A DNA stretch of 64,000 nucleotides from Pseudoxanthomonas suwonensis (GTDB lineage: Bacteria > Pseudomonadota > Gammaproteobacteria > Xanthomonadales > Xanthomonadaceae), in assembly GCF_000972865.1 (NCBI RefSeq), contig NZ_CP011144.1, positions 3,779,118 through 3,843,117 of the forward strand, in the 5' to 3' direction. Made by a program: the position numbers and the translations under genes. Below are positions 1 to 7,240 of this stretch, piece after piece (the first letter of the stretch is position 1; each line of letters starts with the position of its first letter). The notes under the pieces are model-generated. The model saw only the letters and a program-made list of their open reading frames with translations, did not search any database and had not been told where the DNA came from.

Positions 1-16
1 CCGTGCCGAGGCCGCC

Positions 17-667
17 ATGACCCTGCTGCGCTGCACCCTCATGTTCCTGCTGGGACTGCCGATGACGGTGGCGCTGGCCGCCGGCGGCTTCCAGCCGGTG
101 GAGTCGATCCGCGCCGCCGCGCTGGGTGCGGTGCCGGGCGGGCAGGCCGAGGCCAGCCTGGACCCGGCGTTGCGCATGCCGGCCTGCGGCCAGGCGCTGC
201 AGGCGCGGCAGGCGTCGGCCGGCACGGTCGAGGTGGCCTGCCCGGACGGCTGGCGGCTGTTCGTGCCGGTGAAGACCCGGCGCAGCCAGACGGTGCTGGT
301 GCTGGCCCGCGGCGTGGCCGCAGGCGAGGCCATCGGTGCCGACGCGCTGGTCGCCGAGACCCGCGACGCGTCGCGGATCGCCGGCGCGGCGGTGGCCGAT
401 CCGGCCCAGGCCATCGGCCGGGTGGCGCGGCGTACGCTGGCTGCCGGCAGCGTGCTCACCGCCGGCGACCTGGCCGCGCCGCGGCTGGTGCGCCGTGGCG
501 ACCAGGTGGCGCTGGTCTCGCGTCGTGGCGGGGTCGAGGTCCGGGTCGCCGGCCGCGCCCTGGGCGACGCCGGCGAGGACGAGCGGGTCTCGGTGGAGAA
601 CCTGTCGTCCCGCCGCGTGCTGCAGGGACGCGTCGGTCCCGACGGCGAGGTCTGGGTGACCCGCTGA
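17..667 (+). CDS. flgA: FlgA, flagellar P-ring assembly chaperone
   Basis: This 216-residue protein looks like the periplasmic chaperone that helps FlgI subunits assemble into the flagellar P-ring around the rod. The N-terminus is a signal peptide (hydrophobic stretch about residues 5-20, cleavage near ALA-A at 20-22). The C-terminal half carries the SAF-type beta-clip region (about residues 90-150) followed by the FlgA core, with motifs such as GDQVALV and a GVEVRV strand. It starts at the ATG at 17, very near the window edge, so upstream sequence that might hold another start is short. Its neighbours flgM and flgN follow on the same strand, the usual flgA-flgM-flgN order of polarly flagellated gammaproteobacteria. 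The family call rests on domain pattern and context. Confidence 0.9.
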   Translation: MTLLRCTLMFLLGLPMTVALAAGGFQPVESIRAAALGAVPGGQAEASLDPALRMPACGQALQARQASAGTVEVACPDGWRLFVPVKTRRSQTVLVLARGVAAGEAIGADALVAETRDASRIAGAAVADPAQAIGRVARRTLAAGSVLTAGDLAAPRLVRRGDQVALVSRRGGVEVRVAGRALGDAGEDERVSVENLSSRRVLQGRVGPDGEVWVTR

Positions 668-699
668 CCGCCGCCGTGAAAAATTTCCCGACTTGCCCC

Positions 700-727
700 T
701 AAAGTTCCCCCAGACCCCTGCCGATAC
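700..727 (+). promoter_or_regulatory. Sigma-28 (FliA) promoter of flgM
   Basis: TAAAGTTC at 700-707 and GCCGATAC at 720-727 match the flagellar sigma-28 consensus TAAAGTTT/GCCGATAA. The gap from TAAA to GCCGATAC is 16 bases, one more than the usual 15. It lies 35 bases before the flgM ATG. FliA control of flgM is known in enterobacteria and pseudomonads. Confidence 0.8.
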
Positions 728-761
728 CCCCGGCGTAGCCCGTAATGCAAGGATCACCGCC

Positions 762-1070
762 ATGAGCCACAAGATCGAAGGCACCCCGCCTCCCGCGGTG
801 CACAGCACCGGTCCCGTCGGCGGCCGTGTCGCCGTCGCCGGCGGCGATCGCTCCAGCCCGGTCGAGGCCAGCCGGCCCGTCGACAGCCTGCGCCTGACCG
901 GCGAGGCCGCCAGCCTGCAGGCGCTGCAGCGCGAGCTGGCCGCCGCCCCGGCGGTGGACCAGGCCCGCGTGGCCGAGGTCAAGCAGGCGCTGGAGTCGGG
1001 CAGCTACCGCATCGACCCGGCGAAGATCGCCGAGCGCATGCTGGACCTGGACGAGCAGCTGGGCGGCTGA
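762..1070 (+). CDS. flgM: FlgM, anti-sigma-28 factor
   Basis: FlgM binds FliA (sigma-28) and blocks late flagellar genes until it is exported through the finished hook-basal body. The product is 102 residues, normal for FlgM. The N-terminal half is low-complexity and probably disordered. The C-terminal half holds the sigma-binding helices, including an SGSYRIDPAKIAERML stretch typical of FlgM. I chose the ATG at 762, preceded by AAGGA, because an open frame further upstream would cross the sigma-28 promoter at 700-727. flgN begins four bases after the stop, so the two are probably one transcript. An autoregulatory loop through FliA follows from the promoter. Confidence 0.92.
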   Translation: MSHKIEGTPPPAVHSTGPVGGRVAVAGGDRSSPVEASRPVDSLRLTGEAASLQALQRELAAAPAVDQARVAEVKQALESGSYRIDPAKIAERMLDLDEQLGG

Positions 1071-1073
1071 CCG

Positions 1074-1418
1074 ATGCAGCCGGCGGTCGCCAGCGACGAC
1101 GCGCTCGACCGGCTGGCCGCCGCGCTGGCCGACGAACGCCGCGCGCTGCTGGACCACGACATCGAACTGCTGGTGCGCTCGACCCAAGACAAGCTGCAGG
1201 CGCTGCGCCATCTGGAGGCCGACCTGCCCGATGGCCTCGGCGAGCGCCTGGCCGAACTGGCCGAGGCCAACCGCAGCAACGGCGCGCTGCTGGCCCGCCG
1301 CCGGCGCGAGGTCAACTGGGCCCTGCGCCATCTCGGCCGCGCCGAGAGCGCGCCGGCCTACGACGCGCAAGGACAGGCCCAGCAGCTGCAGGCACGCCGC
1401 GAACTCGCGGTGGTGTGA
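1074..1418 (+). CDS. flgN: FlgN, flagellar export chaperone
   Basis: FlgN is the cytoplasmic chaperone for the hook-filament junction proteins FlgK and FlgL before type III export. The 114-residue product is almost wholly alpha-helical, rich in Ala, Leu, Arg and Glu, with heptad-like spacing, as in other FlgN proteins (about 110-150 residues). Sequence conservation in this family is low, so the call leans on size, helical character and position directly after flgM with a three-base gap. It is probably co-transcribed with flgM from the sigma-28 promoter. Confidence 0.85.
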   Translation: MQPAVASDDALDRLAAALADERRALLDHDIELLVRSTQDKLQALRHLEADLPDGLGERLAELAEANRSNGALLARRRREVNWALRHLGRAESAPAYDAQGQAQQLQARRELAVV

Positions 1419-1497
1419 CCGTCGCCGCCACGCCGACCGCGCGCGCCGCCGGACACGCCATTAGAATCGGACGCTGCGAAACTTGCCTGGCAGCGCC

Positions 1498-2721
1498 GTG
1501 ACCGAACTCCCCGACGAAGGCCGCGTGCCTTCGATCCACACCCTCCAGGGCCTGAGCGACCGCATGCTCGAGGGCGTGCTGCTGTACGACGCCGGCAGCC
1601 GGCTGCTGTACGCCAATCCTTCCGCGCACAAGCTGTGCAAGGCCTGCTACCCGCGCGAGCTGGCCAGCGGGCTGACCCTGGAGCAGTTGCTGCCGCGGGA
1701 CGCGCTGAGCGGCGCACGCTCGGGCGGGCGCTGGAGCGGCCACCTGTCGTTCGGGCAGGACGCCATCCTCATGGTCCACGTCTACTTCGACGAAGCCGAG
1801 CACGGCCATTTCCTGGTCGTGATGCAGGACCTGCGGCAGATCCGCGTCTACGAGCAGGACCTGCTGCGCCAGCACGCCGAACTGAACGTGCGCCTGACCG
1901 CGGCCCAGGAGAAGCTGCTGCAGTCGGAGAAGCTGGCCTCGATCGGCCAGCTGGCCGCCGGCGTGGCCCACGAGATCAACAACCCGATCGGCTACGTGCA
2001 CTCGAACCTGGGCAGCCTGCAGGAATACCTGCACAGCCTGTTCGCGCTGATCGAGGCCTACGAGCGCGCGCTGCGCTCGTCCGACCCGCGCGCGTCGATC
2101 CCGGAGATCGACCAGACCCGCGAGCGCCTGGACATCGACTTCATCAGCCGCGACCTGCCGCAGCTGATGACCGAGTCGCGCGAGGGCATCGAGCGGGTGA
2201 CCCGGATCGTTCGCGACCTGAAGGACTTCTCGCGCAGCGAGCGCGACGAGTCGTGGAAGCTGGTCGACATCCACGCCGGCCTGGAATCCACCCTCAACAT
2301 CATCTGGAACGAGCTCAAGTACAACACCACCCTGGAGAAGCACTACGGCACGCTGCCACCGGTGGAGTGCCTGCCGTCGGAGTTGAACCAGGTGTTCATG
2401 AACATCCTGATCAACGCCGGCCAGTCGATCGGCGAGCGCGGCACGATCCGGGTCTCGACCGGGCACGAGGGCGATCACGTCTGGGTCGAGATCGCCGACA
2501 GCGGCCCCGGCATCCCGCCGGAATTCCAGCAGCGGATCTTCGATCCGTTCTTCACCACCAAGCCGGTGGGCAAGGGCACCGGGCTGGGGCTGTCGATCTC
2601 CTACGGCATCGTCGCCAAGCACCACGGCCGGATCGACGTGGACAGCCGCCTGGGCGACGGCTCGCGCTTCCGCATCGTGCTGCCGGTGCGACAGCCGCGC
2701 GCGGCGGCCGCGGCGGGTTGA
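1498..2721 (+). CDS. PAS-domain sensor histidine kinase
   Basis: A soluble histidine kinase of 407 residues. A PAS domain occupies about residues 10-115 ([16 protein letters not shown] at its start), followed by a coiled coil and the HisKA dimerisation helix with the phospho-acceptor His near residue 158 in GVAHEINNP. The HATPase domain has the N box ([14 protein letters not shown]), G1 box (DSGPGIP) and G2 box (GTGLGLSIS). No membrane segment is seen. The start is uncertain: GTG at 1498 is taken, but TTG at 1483 is in the same frame and neither has a clear ribosome site. There is no response regulator next to it, so its partner is unknown; position after flgMN hints at motility control, which is inference. 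Confidence 0.85.
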   Translation: MTELPDEGRVPSIHTLQGLSDRMLEGVLLYDAGSRLLYANPSAHKLCKACYPRELASGLTLEQLLPRDALSGARSGGRWSGHLSFGQDAILMVHVYFDEAEHGHFLVVMQDLRQIRVYEQDLLRQHAELNVRLTAAQEKLLQSEKLASIGQLAAGVAHEINNPIGYVHSNLGSLQEYLHSLFALIEAYERALRSSDPRASIPEIDQTRERLDIDFISRDLPQLMTESREGIERVTRIVRDLKDFSRSERDESWKLVDIHAGLESTLNIIWNELKYNTTLEKHYGTLPPVECLPSELNQVFMNILINAGQSIGERGTIRVSTGHEGDHVWVEIADSGPGIPPEFQQRIFDPFFTTKPVGKGTGLGLSISYGIVAKHHGRIDVDSRLGDGSRFRIVLPVRQPRAAAAAG

Positions 2722-2756
2722 TCTCGACAGCTGCCGTTCGGACGGCTGCTGTTTTG

Positions 2757-2842
2757 AGCCGACGTGGCCATCCATGGCCACTGCCGCAATACCCCCGGCC
2801 CGCCACGTCTCCGGGAGCTTCCAGGTCGTGGCTCCGTTCACA
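2757..2842 (-). repeat. Family C interspersed repeat, copy 1
   Basis: An element of about 85 bases containing GTGGCCATCCATGGCCACTG. Its reverse complement recurs with about 80 per cent identity at 18948-19030, including the flank GAACGGAGCCACGACC. Both copies sit in gene-free gaps beside TGTAGGAGC palindromes. Confidence 0.6.
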
Positions 2843-2864
2843 GACGATGAGCAGCGTAGGCTTT

Positions 2865-2958
2865 TGTAGGAGCGGGCATGACCGCGACCCGACGCCATCG
2901 GCCCAGGCGACGCCCTCCTGATTCCGACGCCCGTGTCGCGGTCATGCCCGCTCCTACA
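2865..2958. repeat. TGTAGGAGC palindromic repeat, copy 1
   Basis: An inverted repeat of 94 bases whose outer arms are TGTAGGAGCGGGCATGACCG and its reverse complement. It can form a long cruciform or RNA hairpin. Seven more copies lie at 10078, 10192, 12686, 12867, 18680, 18801 and 25179. Confidence 0.85.
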
Positions 2959-3315
2959 GAAAGCAGCGCCGTCGCGGATTTTCCCCCTCCCTTTCGAAGG
3001 CGAAGGGGAGGGCCGGGGAGGGGTGCCTTTGCCGTTGCTGTTGCTCCCAGATCGAAGCCACGCCCCCGAAGCTCCCGAGGCCGTCGTGCCCAGGGGGTCT
3101 GGCGCAAGCAGCACAGGGATGTGCTGCGTTCGCGACTCGGAGGCAGGACGCCGCAGCGGAGCGATGCGCCAGACCCCCCTTGGGCACGACGGCCCCCTCC
3201 GGAGCCAGCGCTTCTGCTCCTGAGACAACACGACCCCGTCCGAACCGAAGCCCCGCTTCAAGAGCAGAAAGTCACTGGACCCCCGCCTGTGCGGGGACGA
3301 CGGCGAATGGACGGC

Positions 3316-5043
3316 CTACGGCCCGCTGGCCAGCGGCTGCCGCTCCTGGTGGGTGCGGAACGCCTGGCGGATGTGCTCGCGCAGCTCGTCGTCGTTCCAG
3401 GGCTTGGTCAGGAATCGGTAGATCGCGCCGCGGTTGATCGCGTCGGTGACCGTGGCCAGGTCGGTGTAGCCGGACAGGACCATGCGCACGGTGTCGGGGT
3501 AGAGCATCTTCACCCGGCCCAGGAACTCGGTGCCGCTCATGTCCGACATGCGCTGGTCCGACAGGATCACCTGCACCTCGTTGGTGGCCAGCAGGTCGAA
3601 GGCGTCGCGCACGTTGCCCGCGGCCAGGATCCGGTAGCCGTCGCGGCGGAACAGGCGCACCAGCGAGCGCAGCACGTTCTCCTCGTCGTCGACCAGCAGC
3701 AGGGTCAGGTCCGGCTTGCTGACCGCGAACAGCTCCGGGCGCAGGTAGCGGCGGCGCAGGGTCAGGCCGGCGGTATCGGCCGGCATCGGTTCGCCGAACA
3801 GGTAGCCCTGGAACATGTCGCAGTCGCTGCGGCGCAGGTAGCCCAGCTGCGCCTCGGTCTCGACCCCGTTGGCGACGACCTTCATGTTCAGCTGGTGGCC
3901 CATGGCGATGATCGCGCGCACGATCGCCGTCTCGCGCTCGCCGGCCGGCGAGCTGCGGATGAAGCTGCGGTCGATCTTGAGCTTGTCCACCGGATAGCGG
4001 ACCAGCGAGCTGAGGCTCGAATCGCCGGTGCCGAAGTTGTCCAGCGCCAGGCCCACGCCCTCGCGGCGCAGCGCGACTACCCCCTCGTACACCGGGGTGA
4101 CGTTGGCTGCCAGCGCGCTCTCGTTGATCTCCAGCACCAGGCATTCCGGCGGCACCCCGGCGCGACGCAGCAGCGCCAGCACCTCGTCGGCGAATCCGGG
4201 ACGCTGCAGCTGCAGGGTCGAGACGTTGACCGTCACGAACAGGTCGTCGAAGCCCGACTCGCGCCACTGCCGCACCTGCTCGATCGCGTTCTCCAGCACC
4301 CAGCCGCCGATCTGCACGATCACGCCCAGCCGTTCGGCGGTGGGCATGAAGCGCTCGGGCACCAGCATGCCCAGGGTCGGCGACTGCCAGCGCAGCAGCG
4401 CCTCCATGCCGATCACGCGGCCGTCGCGGGCACTGATCTCCGGCTGGAAGCGCAGGCGCAGCTCGCCGTTGGGGACCGCATCGACGATCTGCCGCGCGAT
4501 CATGCTCTCGTTGTGGACGCTCTGCAGGCTCTGGCCACCGTAGAACTGGATGCGCTCGTCGCCGTGGGTGGCCTGGCGGGCGGCGATCTCGGCCAGGCGC
4601 AGCAGGCCATCGCTGTCCTGCGCGTGCTGCGGGCACAGGCTGATGCCGAGCTTCACCGACAGGAACAGGGTGTAGGGCAGCACGCTCAGCGGCAGTTCCG
4701 CCTCGCGCTGCAGTTCCCAGGCCGCGTCGGTCGCGTCGGGGCCGTCCTTGTCCAGCTGGAGGGCGGCGATGAACTCGTCGCTGCCGTGCCGCCAGAGCCG
4801 GCCGCGGCCCTGCAGCCAGTGGTCCAGGCGCCGCGCCAGCAGTTCCAGCGCCAGGTCGCCCACGGCCACGCTCATGTTCTCGTTGACCGAGGCGAAGTGG
4901 TCGATGTCCAGGTGCACCAGCATCAGCTCGCGGCCGCCGGCCACGGCCTCCTCGACCATGGCCTGCAGCGCCGGGTGGCCCGCGCCGAGGCGGGTGGGCG
5001 GCGGAGAATCGGCGGGCGGCAGGAAGGGCAGGTGCATGGACAT
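3316..5043 (-). CDS. GGDEF-EAL-receiver protein with degenerate EAL
   Basis: A 575-residue cytoplasmic protein with three domains in an uncommon order. Residues about 20-170 are a GGDEF domain whose signature is GSDEF (87-91). Residues about 190-425 are an EAL domain with EALLRW at 214, but the DDFGTG motif reads DNFGTG (N336) and the VAEGVET motif reads VANGVET (N392). Two conserved acidic residues are thus lost, so phosphodiesterase activity is doubtful and c-di-GMP sensing more likely. Residues about 445-565 are a receiver domain with the acidic pocket at 452-453, phospho-acceptor D496 and K547. It starts at the ATG at 5043, five bases after the kinase gene stop, so that kinase may phosphorylate it. 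Another ATG at 5037 is possible. Confidence 0.9.
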   Translation of the reverse strand: MSMHLPFLPPADSPPPTRLGAGHPALQAMVEEAVAGGRELMLVHLDIDHFASVNENMSVAVGDLALELLARRLDHWLQGRGRLWRHGSDEFIAALQLDKDGPDATDAAWELQREAELPLSVLPYTLFLSVKLGISLCPQHAQDSDGLLRLAEIAARQATHGDERIQFYGGQSLQSVHNESMIARQIVDAVPNGELRLRFQPEISARDGRVIGMEALLRWQSPTLGMLVPERFMPTAERLGVIVQIGGWVLENAIEQVRQWRESGFDDLFVTVNVSTLQLQRPGFADEVLALLRRAGVPPECLVLEINESALAANVTPVYEGVVALRREGVGLALDNFGTGDSSLSSLVRYPVDKLKIDRSFIRSSPAGERETAIVRAIIAMGHQLNMKVVANGVETEAQLGYLRRSDCDMFQGYLFGEPMPADTAGLTLRRRYLRPELFAVSKPDLTLLLVDDEENVLRSLVRLFRRDGYRILAAGNVRDAFDLLATNEVQVILSDQRMSDMSGTEFLGRVKMLYPDTVRMVLSGYTDLATVTDAINRGAIYRFLTKPWNDDELREHIRQAFRTHQERQPLASGP

Positions 5044-5048
5044 GGCGG

Positions 5049-7124
5049 TCAGTGCACGGTCGGCTGGCCGTAGGGCAGCTGCAGGTGGATGCGGGTGCCG
5101 CGCCCGGGCATGGTGTCGATGCGCAGTTGCCCGCCGACGCTCTGCGCGCGCTCGCGCATGATCACCAGGCCCAGGCCGTGGGCGTCGGCGGGCTCGAAGC
5201 CGCGCCCGTCGTCCTCGATCCGCAGGTCGAGCCAGTCGCCGTCCATGTCGGCCAGGGCCAGGCTGACGCTGCGGGCGCCGGCATGCCGCAGCACGTTGGT
5301 CAGTCCTTCCTGGGCGATGCGGAAGCAGGTCTGTTCGATCTCGCGCTCCGGGCGCTGCGGCAGCGGGCGGATGTCCACGTCCAGCTGCACCGGTGAGTTG
5401 CGCATCAGCACGCCCGCATGCCAGCGCAGCGCCGCTTCCAGCCCCAGCGCATCGAGTTGCGGCGGGCGCAGCAGCATGGACAGGTTGCGCAGCTTGTCGA
5501 GGGTGGCGTCGGCGGTCCCGGCCAGCAGCTGCAGGTCCTCGAGCCGGCGCGCGCCGTCGTCCTCGGACATGGCCGCGTGCGCCGACAGCTTCATCGCGGT
5601 GATCGCCTGGCCGATGTCGTCGTGCAGCTCGCGCGAGATCGCCCGGCGCTCGTCCTCCTGGGCGGTGAACAGCTGCCGGCCCATCGCCTGCAGTTCCTGG
5701 TTGCTGGCGGCCAGGGCGATGCGCATGCGTTCGGGCTCGCTGAGGTCGCGCACCACCAGCAGCTTGCAGTCCTGGCCGCCGTAGCGCGCGTTGCTGTAGG
5801 ACAGGGCGACGCGGAAGGCGCTGCCGTCGGCGCGCAGCATGTTCGGCGAAGGTTCCTGGCCTTGCCCGGCCAGGTAGTCGCGCAGCGGCGGCAGGTCGGC
5901 CGGCTCCACCAGCGCGGACAGCGGCTCGCCCAGCAGCATCTCGCTCTTGCGGCCGAACATGCCGGCGCAGGCCGGGTTGGCGTAGATCACGTGCTCGCCG
6001 GACAGGATCATCACCCCGTCCGGCAGGATCCGCATCAGCTCGGAGAACTGCTGCTCGCGCTCGCCCAGCAGGCGCCGGGTCTGCTGCTCCTCGGTGACGT
6101 CCTGGGCGGTGCCGCGCAGGAGCCGGCGGCGGTCCTCCTCCACGCACTGCACGCGCAGGCGCAGCAGCCGCTCGTGGCCGCCGGGGCCGAGGAACGGCAG
6201 CAGCACGTCCATCTTCTGCGCCTGGCCGCCGGCCAGTTCGTCCAGCATCTGCTCCAGCCGGGCCTGGGTGACGGGGTTGGCCGCCACCAGCACGTCCTGC
6301 AGCGCGCACGGGCGGCCGTCGGCGGCGTTGTGGCCGACCAGGCGCTGCAGGATCTGGCAGAAATGGCCGCGCCGGGTGCGCGCGTCGATCTCGAACGAGC
6401 CCAGCCGCGCCAGCCGCTGCGCCTCCTGCAGCCGGGCCATGGCCTGCTCGCGCGAGCGCTGCGACTGCAGTTCGGCGGTGCGGTCGTACATGACGATGAG
6501 ACGGGTCCGGTTGCCGCCGGAGAAGACCAGTTCCGAACTGCGCATCTCCACGTCGCGATGGCCGCCGTCGCCGACCCGCAGCCGCTCGATGCGCGCATAG
6601 GGCTGGTCCGGCGCGGCGCGGATCGCCGCCACCCCGGCGTCGAAGCGCGGGCGCTCCTCGGCCGGCCACAGCATGTGCATCTCCATGCCGCGCAGTTCGC
6701 CGCGCGACCAGCCCAGGAACGCGCTCGCCGCCGGGTTCGAATCCAGGATCCGCAGCGTGTCCAGGTCGTAGGTCCACATCGGGCTGGGGTTGGCCTCGAA
6801 CATCTCGCGGTAGCGGGCCTCCGAGTCCATGATCCGCTGCTGCGCCTCCAGCAGCCGCTCCACCAGCGGGCGCAGCAGCAGGTACAGCAGCGCGCCGGTG
6901 GCGACCATGTAGGCCGTGCCCTTCCAGCTCTGCAGGCGGGTGATGGTCTGGGCGTCGGAGACCAGCGCGCCGATGGCCTGGTCGCTGAACAGGATCCAGC
7001 AGATCCCGAACAGGATATGGAACAGGGGGATGCGCCAGACCAGGCCGCGCGCTATCGGCGCCGCCACCGGCCGGCCTGCCGTCGGCGGAGCACGGCGTTC
7101 CCCTGGTTGGTCCTGCTGCGACAT
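5049..7124 (-). CDS. Membrane PAS-PAS sensor kinase, HisKA_3 type
   Basis: A histidine kinase of the NarX/LiaS (HisKA_3) class, 691 residues from the ATG at 7124, which has a GGGGAA ribosome site; an ATG 24 bases upstream is less likely. Two membrane segments lie near residues 25-45 and 60-85, then PAS or PAS-like domains at about 100-230, 230-360 and 365-480. The dimerisation helix has the acceptor His in ERRAISRELHDDIGQAI, and the C-terminal HATPase shows EGLTNVLRHAGA and DDGRGF. Kinases of this class usually pair with LuxR-type regulators, but the gene directly downstream encodes the GGDEF-EAL-receiver protein, five bases away. Direct phosphotransfer between them is a reasonable inference. 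Confidence 0.88.
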   Translation of the reverse strand: MSQQDQPGERRAPPTAGRPVAAPIARGLVWRIPLFHILFGICWILFSDQAIGALVSDAQTITRLQSWKGTAYMVATGALLYLLLRPLVERLLEAQQRIMDSEARYREMFEANPSPMWTYDLDTLRILDSNPAASAFLGWSRGELRGMEMHMLWPAEERPRFDAGVAAIRAAPDQPYARIERLRVGDGGHRDVEMRSSELVFSGGNRTRLIVMYDRTAELQSQRSREQAMARLQEAQRLARLGSFEIDARTRRGHFCQILQRLVGHNAADGRPCALQDVLVAANPVTQARLEQMLDELAGGQAQKMDVLLPFLGPGGHERLLRLRVQCVEEDRRRLLRGTAQDVTEEQQTRRLLGEREQQFSELMRILPDGVMILSGEHVIYANPACAGMFGRKSEMLLGEPLSALVEPADLPPLRDYLAGQGQEPSPNMLRADGSAFRVALSYSNARYGGQDCKLLVVRDLSEPERMRIALAASNQELQAMGRQLFTAQEDERRAISRELHDDIGQAITAMKLSAHAAMSEDDGARRLEDLQLLAGTADATLDKLRNLSMLLRPPQLDALGLEAALRWHAGVLMRNSPVQLDVDIRPLPQRPEREIEQTCFRIAQEGLTNVLRHAGARSVSLALADMDGDWLDLRIEDDGRGFEPADAHGLGLVIMRERAQSVGGQLRIDTMPGRGTRIHLQLPYGQPTVH

Positions 7125-7180
7125 GGTTCCCCCGTGGACGGCCCGCAAAGCATATCAGCGCTCCCCGCCGCGCCACGGGC

Positions 7181-7207
7181 TCAACATTCGGCCGGGGCGG
7201 CCGTTAC
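7181..7207 (+). promoter_or_regulatory. Possible sigma-28 promoter, weak match
   Basis: TCAA at 7181-7184, 15 bases, then GCCGTTAC at 7200-7207. This keeps the exact sigma-28 spacing with six of eight matches in the -10 box. It lies 33 bases before the PAS-GGDEF-EAL start codon. Confidence 0.4.
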
Positions 7208-7240
7208 CTGCTTGACGGCCCGGTACCCGGGCGCAAAGGC

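Larger units (their letters stand above)
2722..3315. other. Repeat-filled intergenic region
   Basis: This gap of about 590 bases between two convergent genes holds no convincing gene. It contains three repeat elements: a family C element at about 2757-2842, a complete TGTAGGAGC palindrome at 2865-2958, and a long imperfect inverted repeat near 3085-3185 in which a GTCTGGCGCAAGCAGCACAG arm is mirrored by a GCGCCAGACCCCC arm. A half copy of the GTCCCGGC hairpin family lies at about 3270-3305. Open frames that cross it run on as shadows of the flanking genes. Confidence 0.6.

Noticed and set aside
1312..3261. Long minus-strand open frame of 649 codons
   Set aside because: It lies opposite the histidine kinase gene and the repeat region, has low-complexity Arg/Gln/His-rich text and no domain. 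It is a GC-rich shadow frame.
2878..5073. Long plus-strand open frame of 731 codons
   Set aside because: It is antisense to the GGDEF-EAL-receiver gene, whose motifs are clear; the product is Gln/His/Val-rich without family features.
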